NCBI GenBank assembly: GCA_965220185.1
Contig: OZ244807.1
Span: 1,550,001-1,614,000 of the forward strand
DNA length: 64,000 nt
Reading direction: 5' to 3'
Origin: Azotimanducus sp965220185
GTDB lineage: Bacteria; Pseudomonadota; Gammaproteobacteria; Pseudomonadales; Azotimanducaceae
Position numbers and translations under genes: made by a program. The notes under the pieces are model-generated. The model ran no database searches, was not told where the DNA came from, and worked only from the letters and a program-made list of their open reading frames with translations. Position 1 is the first letter of the stretch. Every line of letters starts with the position of its first letter. This document shows positions 41,006-49,982 of the stretch, one piece after another.

Positions 41006-43480
41006 TTAAGCTTCCTCAAGCTCGAACTCAGGTGCCTTGTCAGCGGCCTTTGCCGATGCCCTCGGGTCATTGGCCGGGCGCACGGGCTCGCGAGCCGTGT
41101 GTTTTGGTGGCGTGGATGTTGCGGGTGCAAGCGCGTCAGGGGCGGGCATCTCTGTGGTTTCTATTTGAAAGTCCGACGGGGCTTCCGAAACCGTCACCGC
41201 AGGGCGCTTTTTCGGCGTTCTGCGCGTTGGCTTGGCATCAGTTGTTTCGGCTGCTTCCTGACGAGCCTGTTCGCTTGCTACGACCCCAGTCGAGGCCGAC
41301 TTTGGTTCAGGGGCCTGTTGCGGTGTGGGCGCAGGCGCCTCGGCCTCTTTCGCGTCTACTCTCTGCGGTTTTGATTCTGCTCTCGAACGCCTTGGTTTGC
41401 GCTTCGTCTCACCTTCGGCTGGTGGTGTGAAGCGCTCTTCCGTGATTGCGCTGGTCTCGGCGTGCGTGGGCTTGTTGTCGTTCGCCTCGGTAGGCTTTTG
41501 TCGAGCTTTTGCCTGACGAGGTTTCTTCGCCCGAGCCTCTTTCTCTTGGACCTGATTGGTCGTTTCTGTCTTGTTGTCTGACTTGTCCTGCTTCTGAGAT
41601 GCCTGCGCCTTGGCCTTGCCTCGTGGCTGCTGGCTCCGCGATTTTGCCTGTGGCTTGTCATCCTTCGCACTCGCCTTGCGTCCAGCCTGTCCTTTGCGTT
41701 GCCCTCTGCGCTGCCCGTCGCCTGATGCGCGTTTGGATTTTGATTTGGGTGCGGGTGTTGCTGGTTTCTCCTCTTCTTGGCTCGAAAACATGGAGCTCAA
41801 GCTCGTTCGAATGGCCGAAAAGATGCCAGGGCTAGCGGGTTTCTCTGTTTTTGCAGGCGGCGGGCTCGGCGACCTTTGCGCAGCGACCACGGCTGGCTCG
41901 ACGGGCTGCCGTTCGCGCTTGGCACCGGTGCTGCCGGGCGTCGGCGGCGGTGGCGGCGGTTCCATGAGCTGGTAGCTCAAGACATCACTTTCCTTTAACG
42001 CCTCTGACTCGCGAATGCGTTCGATTTCAAAATGCGGGGTGTCGAAATGCGGTGTCGGCACGATCACAAGATGGGTGCTGGTGCGCTGCTCGATTTCGGC
42101 GAGATCGCCGCGCTTCTCGTTCAAGAGGAACGATGCCACTTCGAGCGGCACCCTCGCGCGCACGGCATGGCTTTCGCGCTTCAGCGCTTCTTCTTCGGAG
42201 AGGCGCAGGATCGAGAGGGCAGTTGAAGGCACGTCGCGGATGCGGCCTTGACCGTTGCAGCGTGGACAGATCTGCGTGCTCGTTTCTTCTAAAGATGCGC
42301 CGAGGCGCTCGCGCGTCATTTCGAGCAGGCCAAAGCGCGAAATGCGCTGTATCTGTGTTCGCGCACGGTCGTCTTCGAGTGCCTCTTCCATGGCTTGCTC
42401 GACCTGACGGCGGTTGCGCATCGGCGCCATGTCAATGAGATCAAGCACGACTAGGCCGCCAATATCCCTGAGCCGCAATTGGCGAGCGACTTCGGCTACG
42501 GCTTCAAGGTTGGTGCTGAGCGCGGTTTCTTCAATGTCGGCGCCTGATGTCGAACGTCCCGAGTTGACATCTATGGCGACGAGTGCTTCGGTGCGTTCGA
42601 TGATGACGCTGCCACCCGAAGGCAGCGATACGCGATGGCGGTAGGCCGACTCGATCTGGCTTTCGATCTGAAACGAGGTGAAGAGCGGTACCCTTTGGTC
42701 GTGGCGTTTGACCTTCTGGACAAGTCCCGGATTATATTGAGCAACGAAATCACGCGCTTCATTGAACGCATCTTCGTCATCGATGAGAATTTCGCCAATA
42801 TCGCGGCTCAAGTAGTCACGAATGGCGCGGCTTATGAGGTCGCTGTCGCGAAAGAGCAGCGTTGGCGCCTCAAACTTTTCCGCTGCGGCGCTAATTGACT
42901 CCCAGAGCTTGAGCAAATGATCAAGATCCCATTGCAGCTCTTCGACGCTGCGCCCGACGCCGCCGGTACGAATGATGATGCCCATGCCGTTCGGCAAGTC
43001 AAGCTGGCTCAGGAGCTCGCGTGTCACTTCTCGCTCTTCGCCTTCGATGCGGCGCGAGATGCCACCCGCCCGCGGGTTGTTCGGCATGAGCACCACGTAG
43101 CGGCCAGCCACCGAGACATAGCTCGTGACCGCGGCGCCCTTGCCGCCGCGCGCCTCTTTCTCGACCTGGATGATGATTTGCTGCCCCTGCTCAAGAATCG
43201 AATTGATGTCTCGCTTTTCCTGATCGGCCTCTTGAGCCGCGTCCTTCATGTATTGCGGAGCAACGGCTTTGAGCGGTAGAAATGCCTGCCGACCCTCGCC
43301 GATTTCGACGAACGCGGCTTGCAGGCTAGGCTCAACTCGGGCGACGCGCCCCTTGTAAATGTTGTCCTTGAGGCGGTCCCGTTGCTTTGACTCTATGTCA
43401 AGATCGTAGAGTAGTTGACCATCGACGAGAGCGACCCGGACCTCTTCGGCTTGGGTGGCGTTGATAAGCATGCGTTTCAT
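41006..43480 (-). CDS. rne: Ribonuclease E
   Basis: An 824-residue essential endoribonuclease for mRNA decay and rRNA/tRNA processing. The catalytic half (1-510) has an S1 domain (YKGRVARVEPSLQAAFVEIG), the DNase I-like site with Asp in VAIDVNSG and LDLIDM, and the zinc-link CPRCNGQG. The C-terminal 300 residues are low-complexity, rich in Lys, Arg, Pro, Gln and Glu, forming the disordered scaffold for the degradosome and RNA binding. It is preceded by a long leader. Confidence 0.97.
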   Translation of the reverse strand: MKRMLINATQAEEVRVALVDGQLLYDLDIESKQRDRLKDNIYKGRVARVEPSLQAAFVEIGEGRQAFLPLKAVAPQYMKDAAQEADQEKRDINSILEQGQQIIIQVEKEARGGKGAAVTSYVSVAGRYVVLMPNNPRAGGISRRIEGEEREVTRELLSQLDLPNGMGIIIRTGGVGRSVEELQWDLDHLLKLWESISAAAEKFEAPTLLFRDSDLISRAIRDYLSRDIGEILIDDEDAFNEARDFVAQYNPGLVQKVKRHDQRVPLFTSFQIESQIESAYRHRVSLPSGGSVIIERTEALVAIDVNSGRSTSGADIEETALSTNLEAVAEVARQLRLRDIGGLVVLDLIDMAPMRNRRQVEQAMEEALEDDRARTQIQRISRFGLLEMTRERLGASLEETSTQICPRCNGQGRIRDVPSTALSILRLSEEEALKRESHAVRARVPLEVASFLLNEKRGDLAEIEQRTSTHLVIVPTPHFDTPHFEIERIRESEALKESDVLSYQLMEPPPPPPTPGSTGAKRERQPVEPAVVAAQRSPSPPPAKTEKPASPGIFSAIRTSLSSMFSSQEEEKPATPAPKSKSKRASGDGQRRGQRKGQAGRKASAKDDKPQAKSRSQQPRGKAKAQASQKQDKSDNKTETTNQVQEKEARAKKPRQAKARQKPTEANDNKPTHAETSAITEERFTPPAEGETKRKPRRSRAESKPQRVDAKEAEAPAPTPQQAPEPKSASTGVVASEQARQEAAETTDAKPTRRTPKKRPAVTVSEAPSDFQIETTEMPAPDALAPATSTPPKHTAREPVRPANDPRASAKAADKAPEFELEEA

Positions 43481-43908
43481 ATGACTGTGGCCCTATCTTC
43501 CTTGTAATGAGATGCGTGAGGGTACGCTTGGGCTGGTCATTCGCGTTGCGCGTAGGAAAGAAGCGCTGTTCAAGGCGATGTCGCCGACAGCCGCAGGGGT
43601 AGTGTGCGCGGGCCGTGCGGCCCTTGGTTGAAAATAGCTGGAAAATCAAGAGATGCAGGATTGCCAGCATTCGCAAAATGAGTGACATTACCGATATTGA
43701 GATGACGAGTTTCCGAAGCGCTTGGCGAATGTGACTCCAAGCTCAAAGTTGATTCAATCGGCGGTTTCGAATTCGGTGCATTCGAGGGCGCTCACCAAAT
43801 AAATGGAGATGCCAGCCACCTTGAAGTGGGCGCATTATAGCGCAGTTGCGCGAAAGTCTCGCTTCGTGCTGTGGCAAGATGACAGTCAAGGGCAGAACAG
43901 GGCAGACG
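43481..43908. other. 428-bp intergenic region, probable rne 5' leader plus divergent promoters
   Basis: No gene is seen here. Read on the minus strand, TATAAT at 43834-43839 would start an rne transcript with a leader of about 345 nt, close to the long leader known for E. coli rne, which mediates autoregulation by RNase E. No tRNA or riboswitch is recognisable. Confidence 0.5.
43834..43839 (-). promoter_or_regulatory. Candidate -10 element of rne
   Basis: A perfect TATAAT on the minus strand. No good -35 is visible at 16-18 bp. The implied leader length (~345 nt) is the main support. Confidence 0.35.
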
Positions 43909-45333
43909 ATGTCGCGAATAGTCATCGGGGTACTATCCATACTTGCCGGCGTTATGGTTGGCGTCGTGATCGGATTGGGGCTTGGCAGAACGGATGCCGG
44001 GCGCGTGATTGACGAGCGTCGCGCCGAGGTCGCTGGCGCCTTTGCGAGCGCGTACGTGGCCTCGCAAACCGATGTTGATGAGCGCGAGCAAGTGAAAACC
44101 GTTGCGGGACTGCGGCGTATCGATGTGGAAGTCGATCAACCGGCGCAAGGCGTGTTTCGGGCGTGGGGCGTCGGCAACACCTTCCTTATCCCAACCGAAG
44201 CTGGTCATGTCCTCTTTGATACTGGCCTCGGCACCCAGTCGGCGCGCCAGAAGCGCTTACTGCAAGAGGCGGCACCAGGCGAAGTGACGCATATTATCCT
44301 TTCGCATTCTCATGCTGACCACATTGGCGGCACCAAGTTCTGGCTCGCGGAATTTCCAGATGCGTGTGTCATCACCCATGCCAAGTTTCTTGAGGGGCAA
44401 GGCTATCTGAAAGCGCTCGAACAGCACTTCTGGTCGAGAAATCGTCTGCTCTATCCCTTCATGCCCGAGTCGCCGCCAGAGGATGGGCTGGTCGTTTATG
44501 GCGGCGTGGCGCCCGACATTGAAGTGCAGGAAGGTGAGGTGTTGCGGCTCGATATTGGAGGGGTCGCCCTTGAGATCATGGGCACTGCTGGCGCTGAGGG
44601 TGATGACAACCTTGTCCTCTGGCTGCCCGAGTCAAAGCTGCTGTTCAGCGGCGACTTTTTTGGGCCGCTGTTTCCTATGGTGCCGAACCTGTTCACGCTG
44701 CGCGGCGAAAAGTTCCGGGACCCGCTCGCCTATGTGCGCTCGCTTGACCGGCTCATCGCGCTCGAACCAGAGATGGTGTTGCCGAGCCATTTCGGCGAGG
44801 TCGTCGGCGGCGATACGATTCTGCGCGATATGCGCAAGATGCGTGATGCGACACAATACATCCATGATGCGACCATCGCCGGTATGAATCGGGGCGAGTC
44901 GGTATGGGATCTCATGCGCACGGTCAAGCTGCCGCCGGAACTTGCCCTAAGCCAGGGCCACGGCAAGGTGTCGTGGAATGTCCGCAGCATCTGGGAGCAC
45001 TACAGCACTTGGTTTCACTTTGCATCGACAACCGAGCTCTATCCGCTGCAAGTGCGCGAGCTCTATGCGGAGATCGCTGCGCTCGGCGGTGGCGCGGCGG
45101 CCTTTGAGTCCGCGGCGCGGCGGCATCTTGATGGTGGGTCGCCGGAAGCGGCGCTGCATCTGGTCGAGATCGGCTTGGCGGCGTCGAAGGGGCATGCTGG
45201 CCTCCTTGATGTGCGGCTCGATGCGCTCAACCAGCTCTTGATGCGCGCCTTTCGCGAAGGCAGCAACTACAGCGAGACCGGCTGGCTCAAGAGTCGCATT
45301 GCCGCGACCGAAGCCCTGCTTGGTGAGCTCTAA
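43909..45333 (+). CDS. Membrane-anchored MBL-fold hydrolase, alkylsulfatase-like
   Basis: A 474-residue protein. ATG 43909 (MSRIVIGVLSILAGVMVGVV) opens with one membrane helix and is preceded by AGGGCAG; the frame is open back to 43846. The metal-binding motif is SHSHADHIGG, with further ligands in AEGDDNLVLWL, LLFSGDFFG and LPSHFGE. The GGD and dimerisation-like segments (about 330-470) resemble Zn-dependent alkylsulfatases (SdsA1/BDS1), but identity is uncertain and the substrate unknown. It stands alone between rne and the molybdo-flavoprotein genes. Confidence 0.8.
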   Translation: MSRIVIGVLSILAGVMVGVVIGLGLGRTDAGRVIDERRAEVAGAFASAYVASQTDVDEREQVKTVAGLRRIDVEVDQPAQGVFRAWGVGNTFLIPTEAGHVLFDTGLGTQSARQKRLLQEAAPGEVTHIILSHSHADHIGGTKFWLAEFPDACVITHAKFLEGQGYLKALEQHFWSRNRLLYPFMPESPPEDGLVVYGGVAPDIEVQEGEVLRLDIGGVALEIMGTAGAEGDDNLVLWLPESKLLFSGDFFGPLFPMVPNLFTLRGEKFRDPLAYVRSLDRLIALEPEMVLPSHFGEVVGGDTILRDMRKMRDATQYIHDATIAGMNRGESVWDLMRTVKLPPELALSQGHGKVSWNVRSIWEHYSTWFHFASTTELYPLQVRELYAEIAALGGGAAAFESAARRHLDGGSPEAALHLVEIGLAASKGHAGLLDVRLDALNQLLMRAFREGSNYSETGWLKSRIAATEALLGEL

Positions 45334-45501
45334 GCACGCCTTAAGATGCGAAAAATTTGGCGAGTCATGATGGCGCACTCCCCAAATACTGTGATACGAC
45401 CTTTTTAATGTTCACAACCAACCACACGAGTATTCGTCAGGATTGCCCGTGCTACCTTATAGAGCCAATCGAATTGCAGAGAATCGTGGGAACGGGGCGA
45501 T

Positions 45502-45966
45502 ATGCCGAACGATTTTGAGCTCGAAGTCAACGGCACGCTGTTTCCAGTCGAAGCGCCGGGTCAGTGCAGTTTGCTTGATGTGCTGCGCGATTCCTTGAAG
45601 CTCAAAGGCAGCAAGCGCGGCTGCGATACTGGCGAGTGCGGTGCATGCACCGTACTCGTCGACGGCGAACCTGTGTGCGCCTGCCTAGTCACCCTCGGTG
45701 CCTGCCAAGGACGGCGTGTGGCGACCGTCGAGGGCCTTTGCAAGGGCAATCAATTGCACCCCGTTCAACAAGCGTTCCTCTCGATGGGCGCCCTTTCCTG
45801 CGGCTTTTGCATCCCCGGTATGATCATGTCCACAGTCGCGCTGCTGTCTCAGAACAAGCGGTTCTCGCGTCAGGAAATACAGCAGGCCATGAGCGGCAAC
45901 CTGTGCACATGCGGCGCGTTCGAGGCGGTGGTAGACGTAGTCGAGGCGCTCGTCGAGCGTTCTTAG
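45502..45966 (+). CDS. [2Fe-2S] small subunit of a molybdenum hydroxylase
   Basis: A 154-residue CoxS/PaoA-type protein. The plant-type cluster is CDTGECGACTVLVDGEPVCAC; the second cluster uses CGFCIPGM and CTCGAF. It passes electrons from molybdenum to FAD in xanthine oxidase-family enzymes. The next gene, 22 bases downstream, encodes the other two subunits as one chain. No Tat signal is present, so it is probably cytoplasmic. Confidence 0.93.
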   Translation: MPNDFELEVNGTLFPVEAPGQCSLLDVLRDSLKLKGSKRGCDTGECGACTVLVDGEPVCACLVTLGACQGRRVATVEGLCKGNQLHPVQQAFLSMGALSCGFCIPGMIMSTVALLSQNKRFSRQEIQQAMSGNLCTCGAFEAVVDVVEALVERS

Positions 45967-45988
45967 CGAACGCGCACGAGCAGGGGAT

Positions 45989-48900
45989 ATGCCGAACACC
46001 GCGCCGAACGGAGATATACGCGAGCACGCGCGTTTTCAGGCCAAGGTGCGTGGCGAGGCGCGTTATCTCGATGACCTCGAGCTGCCCGATATGCTGCATG
46101 GTGCCATTCTGCGCTCACCACTTGCGCACGCCAACATCGTGTCCATCGATACCAGCAAGGCAGGCACGCTCGCAGGGGTCCGCGCGGTCATGACGAGCCG
46201 TGATCTCGCTGATCTCAAATATGTGCACATGCCGCGTTATTCGGACCGGCGCGTCCTCGCCCGGGACAAGGTTCGTTTCTATGGCGAAGAGGTAGCAGCG
46301 GTCGCCGCTGTTGATGCCCAAACGGCGCGTGCGGCGGTGGCCGAAATCGACGTGCGTTACGCATCGCTCGGCTATGCGCAGTCGCCTGAGCGCGCACTGA
46401 AACGCTACTTTCCGCAGATCAACGCGCCGCCGGGCAGCGCGCTCGATAAGAATCTCGTGCTCAAGTTCAATCACGATTATGGTGATGTGGACGTGAGCGA
46501 AACGCGCGCATCAAAGACCATCCAAGGTCAATATCACGCTGAGGTCGTGTTGCCGCCCCGCTTGGAGGCGAGCGGCACCGTCGCGCATTTCGATGCGGCG
46601 AGCGAGACGCTCAGTATCTGGACGACCTCGCAAGCGCCATTTGTCGTGCGCTGGGAACTCGCCGAGGTACTGCGTCTTGACCGCGATCAGATACACGTAA
46701 TGCCGCTATTCGTCGGCTCGCCGCCGAGCGCAAGCGCCTATTGTCCGGAACATGCAGCCATCGCTGCGGCGCTCTCCATTGCGACCAACCATCCGGTCAA
46801 GATTGTGCTGCGCCACAACGAAGACATTATGACGAGTCGCTCGGATTGTGCGCAGCGCATAAATATTCGCCAGTCGCTAGATGGCGAAGGCAATGCCTTG
46901 ACGCGCGGCGTCTCTGTGCTCGTGGATGCGGGCGCATATGCGGGCCTCGCGCCTGCGCACTTGATTGCGGGCAGACACCTTGCCACTGAACTTTACCGTG
47001 TGCCAGCAGTGCGCTTCGATTGGCGGGTTGCCTATAGCAACACAATGGCGGGAGGGCTCTATCCCTCGCTTGGCATTCCGCAGATGCTGTGGGCGATTGA
47101 GGATCAGATGGACCGTGCCGCTGAAGCCTATGACATGGATCCTTTGGATTATCGAGTACGGCAGGCCAATCGAGCTGGCGATGAGACGCCACTTGGCCGG
47201 CATGCGCAGGGATCGGAAATGATTGCGTGCCTGCAAGCGGCTGGCGATCGAATTGGCTGGCGTGAGAAGCGCGAGATGCGCGAATCAGGGCGGGGCGTTG
47301 GTGTGGCGACATGTGTCTGGCCAAGCGCTGGCATCCTGAATGCGGAAGGCTTCGCGTGCGAAGTGTCACTCGCGCTTGATGCCAGTGGACGCATCTCACT
47401 TGGCGTCGAACGTGCGACAGCCGATGCCCGCCAGAACAGCATTCTTGCCCGCTCTTGCGCACAGGCACTCGGGATTCGCGAATCACTGATCGATCTTGCG
47501 ACTTGGAATCCAGATGGAACGGCGAGGCAGTCCGCGCTCGCACCCTATGACGAGACGCTCGTGTTGCTGGACGCCATCCTTGATGCGGCGCGCGCGTTTC
47601 GGACGACGCTCGGCACGGCCCTTCTTGACCCGCACATTCGGATTGAAGGAGACCGCGTTGTCAGCGAGGCGCAAGGTGCACTGCCGCTGGCGGATGTGTA
47701 TGCCAAGGTTGGCCCGTGCATCAGTTCAGGGGTCGCATCGCGCTCGGCGGCGCAGGCATCCGAGGCGCAGGGCCATTCGCCTGAGATGCACAGTGTCTGC
47801 GCGCACGCCGCCGACGTTGAGGTGGCGCCGCTGACAGGCGAGGTGCGTGTTCATCGCGTGGTCGTCGCCCTCGACATCGGAGAAATCTTGTGGCGTGAAG
47901 CGCTCGAAACGGAGGTGCGCGAAGGTGTCATGCGCGCCATTGCGCTCGCGCTCGGCGAACCCATGCGCTTTGACGCTGGCAAGCCAGTGAACACCAGCGC
48001 GTCGAGCCTCGGTGTGCCTCGCTTTCAAGATGCGCCTGTGATCGAGATCGTGCCGGTGGCCTCGCAATCTCCGAGCGGAACATTGAACGCCAAAGCGACT
48101 GGCGAATCAACCGGCTATGCCAGCGTTGCTGCGATTGCAGGCGCCATCGCCCATGCCACCGGATGTCGCTTAGACACCTTGCCTTTCACGCCGGAGCGCA
48201 TACGCGCAGCGATGATGCACAAGGCCAACGTGGACAAGGCGCCGCACGAGGCGATCCCGACCTATGCCTTGGCGCAGGCGACGAATATTCGAGACGCTGC
48301 GCTGCGTGCGACGTTGAATGTCGTCCCCACGCGCAGGCCGATGCCGCTTGCACACGCCGAAGAGTACCGCTATTTGCTTGCCGAGCACGTGGGCGAGGTG
48401 TTTGATCACCTGCTGCGGAGCGGTGTCGCGACGAAAATTCGCGCAGGCGGCACCGACTTGACGCCCGGCATTCGTCAAGGCATCTACCGACCCGAGCTGG
48501 TCGTGGATATTTCGCGCATAGCGGCGCTCATCGGGGTGAGGCGCACGCATAACTGCTTGCGGATTGGCGCGTGTACGCATCTGTCGGCGCTCGAGGTCGA
48601 TGCCGAGGTGCAAGACTTGTTTCCGGCGCTTGCGGACAGCGTCAATGTGATCGCCAGTAGGCAGGTGCGAAATCTTGCGACGGTTGGCGGCAACCTCTGT
48701 CAACAGAAGCAATGCAGCTATTACCGCAACGCCTTTCCGTGCCGCAAGCTGAAAGGCATCGGCAATCCATGCTTCGCTGTCAAAGGCGATCATCGTCGGC
48801 ACTCGATCATGCGTACATGGCCATGCGCTGCGCCCTGTCCGTCAGACCTTGCGCCGCTCCTTGATGTGCTTGATGCGGCGCTTGTGATCGGCTCTGCATC

Positions 48901-49327
48901 AGGTGAGCGGCGAACGTCCATGAGCGGCTTCTATCGCTGGTCCGGTGAGCCGGCGCTGGCTCCGGATGAGGTGTTGACCGCGATCGAAGTGCCTCTGCAC
49001 GCATCGCCGCGCAGCACTGTGTTTGAGAAACATGCGGCAGCGCACGGCGATTTTGCGCTGGCTTCGGTGGCGGTGAGCATCGCAATAAGGCAAGGCCGAA
49101 TTCGAACTGCGAGGATTTCGCTCGGTGGCATCTCACCTTTCCCAGAGCGTGCGCGACTTGCTGAGCGTATGCTCGTGGAGCAAACATCGAGCGATCAACT
49201 CATCCGCGATGCCGCACGCGCAACCGTGCGCGGCGCGCTGCCGATGCCTATGAACAAGGGCAAAGTGCCGCTGGTGGTACAGCTTGCCGAGCGCGCCTTG
49301 GCTCGTGCGCTAGGACACGCTGTCTAA
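45989..49327 (+). CDS. Fused molybdenum-hydroxylase large subunit and FAD-binding subunit, with divergent cofactor motifs
   Basis: A 1112-residue fusion. Residues 1-~750 are the xanthine-oxidase large subunit (ARFQAKVRGEARYLDD ... KATGESTGYASVAA, with the active-site Glu). Residues ~790-1110 are the FAD subunit (IRAGGTDLTPGIRQGIYRP, RQVRNLATVGGNLCQQ) with a PaoB/YagS-like cysteine loop (CSYYRNAFPCRKLKGIGNPC) that may bind [4Fe-4S]. Two molybdopterin motifs are altered: GGGFGGK reads VGSPPSA, and YRGFG reads YPSLG. The frame is intact, so this is either a divergent enzyme or one that has lost normal cofactor contacts. The substrate is unknown. Confidence 0.85.
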   Translation: MPNTAPNGDIREHARFQAKVRGEARYLDDLELPDMLHGAILRSPLAHANIVSIDTSKAGTLAGVRAVMTSRDLADLKYVHMPRYSDRRVLARDKVRFYGEEVAAVAAVDAQTARAAVAEIDVRYASLGYAQSPERALKRYFPQINAPPGSALDKNLVLKFNHDYGDVDVSETRASKTIQGQYHAEVVLPPRLEASGTVAHFDAASETLSIWTTSQAPFVVRWELAEVLRLDRDQIHVMPLFVGSPPSASAYCPEHAAIAAALSIATNHPVKIVLRHNEDIMTSRSDCAQRINIRQSLDGEGNALTRGVSVLVDAGAYAGLAPAHLIAGRHLATELYRVPAVRFDWRVAYSNTMAGGLYPSLGIPQMLWAIEDQMDRAAEAYDMDPLDYRVRQANRAGDETPLGRHAQGSEMIACLQAAGDRIGWREKREMRESGRGVGVATCVWPSAGILNAEGFACEVSLALDASGRISLGVERATADARQNSILARSCAQALGIRESLIDLATWNPDGTARQSALAPYDETLVLLDAILDAARAFRTTLGTALLDPHIRIEGDRVVSEAQGALPLADVYAKVGPCISSGVASRSAAQASEAQGHSPEMHSVCAHAADVEVAPLTGEVRVHRVVVALDIGEILWREALETEVREGVMRAIALALGEPMRFDAGKPVNTSASSLGVPRFQDAPVIEIVPVASQSPSGTLNAKATGESTGYASVAAIAGAIAHATGCRLDTLPFTPERIRAAMMHKANVDKAPHEAIPTYALAQATNIRDAALRATLNVVPTRRPMPLAHAEEYRYLLAEHVGEVFDHLLRSGVATKIRAGGTDLTPGIRQGIYRPELVVDISRIAALIGVRRTHNCLRIGACTHLSALEVDAEVQDLFPALADSVNVIASRQVRNLATVGGNLCQQKQCSYYRNAFPCRKLKGIGNPCFAVKGDHRRHSIMRTWPCAAPCPSDLAPLLDVLDAALVIGSASGERRTSMSGFYRWSGEPALAPDEVLTAIEVPLHASPRSTVFEKHAAAHGDFALASVAVSIAIRQGRIRTARISLGGISPFPERARLAERMLVEQTSSDQLIRDAARATVRGALPMPMNKGKVPLVVQLAERALARALGHAV

Positions 49328-49409
49328 GAGCGCTTTCTGCGGGTTGTCGGCATTCGGGAAATTCCACATGAATCACGTTTACCGTCAATCACTTGGGTGG
49401 ACATCTTGA

Positions 49410-49982
49410 TCAAATCGGACATTCAGGGTCCTCAAGAAGCCTTGGCCATTCGAGTCGTAGCCAAGGCGTGAACGAATCAGGGCTGTGCGCTATCTTTTCG
49501 CTTAATTGTTCTACTGAGATCCAGCACCAGGCAGATATTTCTCGGTCGTTGATGCGCGGCGGGCCATTATGTCGTGCCCAAAATACGTGGCATAGCTCAT
49601 GCTCGCTGCCAACCCCGTCAAAACTCGCCTGATAGATGAATTTATAGAGAAAACGTCCTTGCACATGGATGCCGAGCTCTTGTTCCACCCGTCTGGTAAC
49701 GGCTCGGTCAATCCGATCGCCGGCGACCGGATGCGAACAGCAGGAATTTGACCAATAGCCCGGCCACAGTCGCTTCTCCATGCTACGCCGCTGTAGCAGC
49801 AGCTCATCCCGGTCATTGAACACAAATACCGAAAATGCGCGATGCAGTGCGCCTTCGCCATCGTGGCACGCATCCTTGGCAAGGTATCCAAGTTCACGAT
49901 CGAGCGCATCCACGAGCACCAGAAGCGCCTTGTCAGGAGACGCTTCGAGTTGACCGGAGGCCTGTGCGATGTCGCAGATCAT
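49410..49982 (-). CDS. idi: Isopentenyl-diphosphate delta-isomerase, type I
   Basis: A 190-residue Nudix-fold enzyme interconverting IPP and DMAPP. The catalytic Cys is in WSNSCCSHP and the Glu in GSEHELCHVFWA; the Nudix helix region is RAVTRRVEQELGI. The CCSHP form is closer to eukaryotic-type IDI than to the E. coli VCGHP form. Isomerase activity is required with the mevalonate pathway, which makes only IPP. It is the last gene of the mevalonate operon and overlaps the preceding stop by four bases. Confidence 0.95.
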   Translation of the reverse strand: MICDIAQASGQLEASPDKALLVLVDALDRELGYLAKDACHDGEGALHRAFSVFVFNDRDELLLQRRSMEKRLWPGYWSNSCCSHPVAGDRIDRAVTRRVEQELGIHVQGRFLYKFIYQASFDGVGSEHELCHVFWARHNGPPRINDREISAWCWISVEQLSEKIAHSPDSFTPWLRLEWPRLLEDPECPI

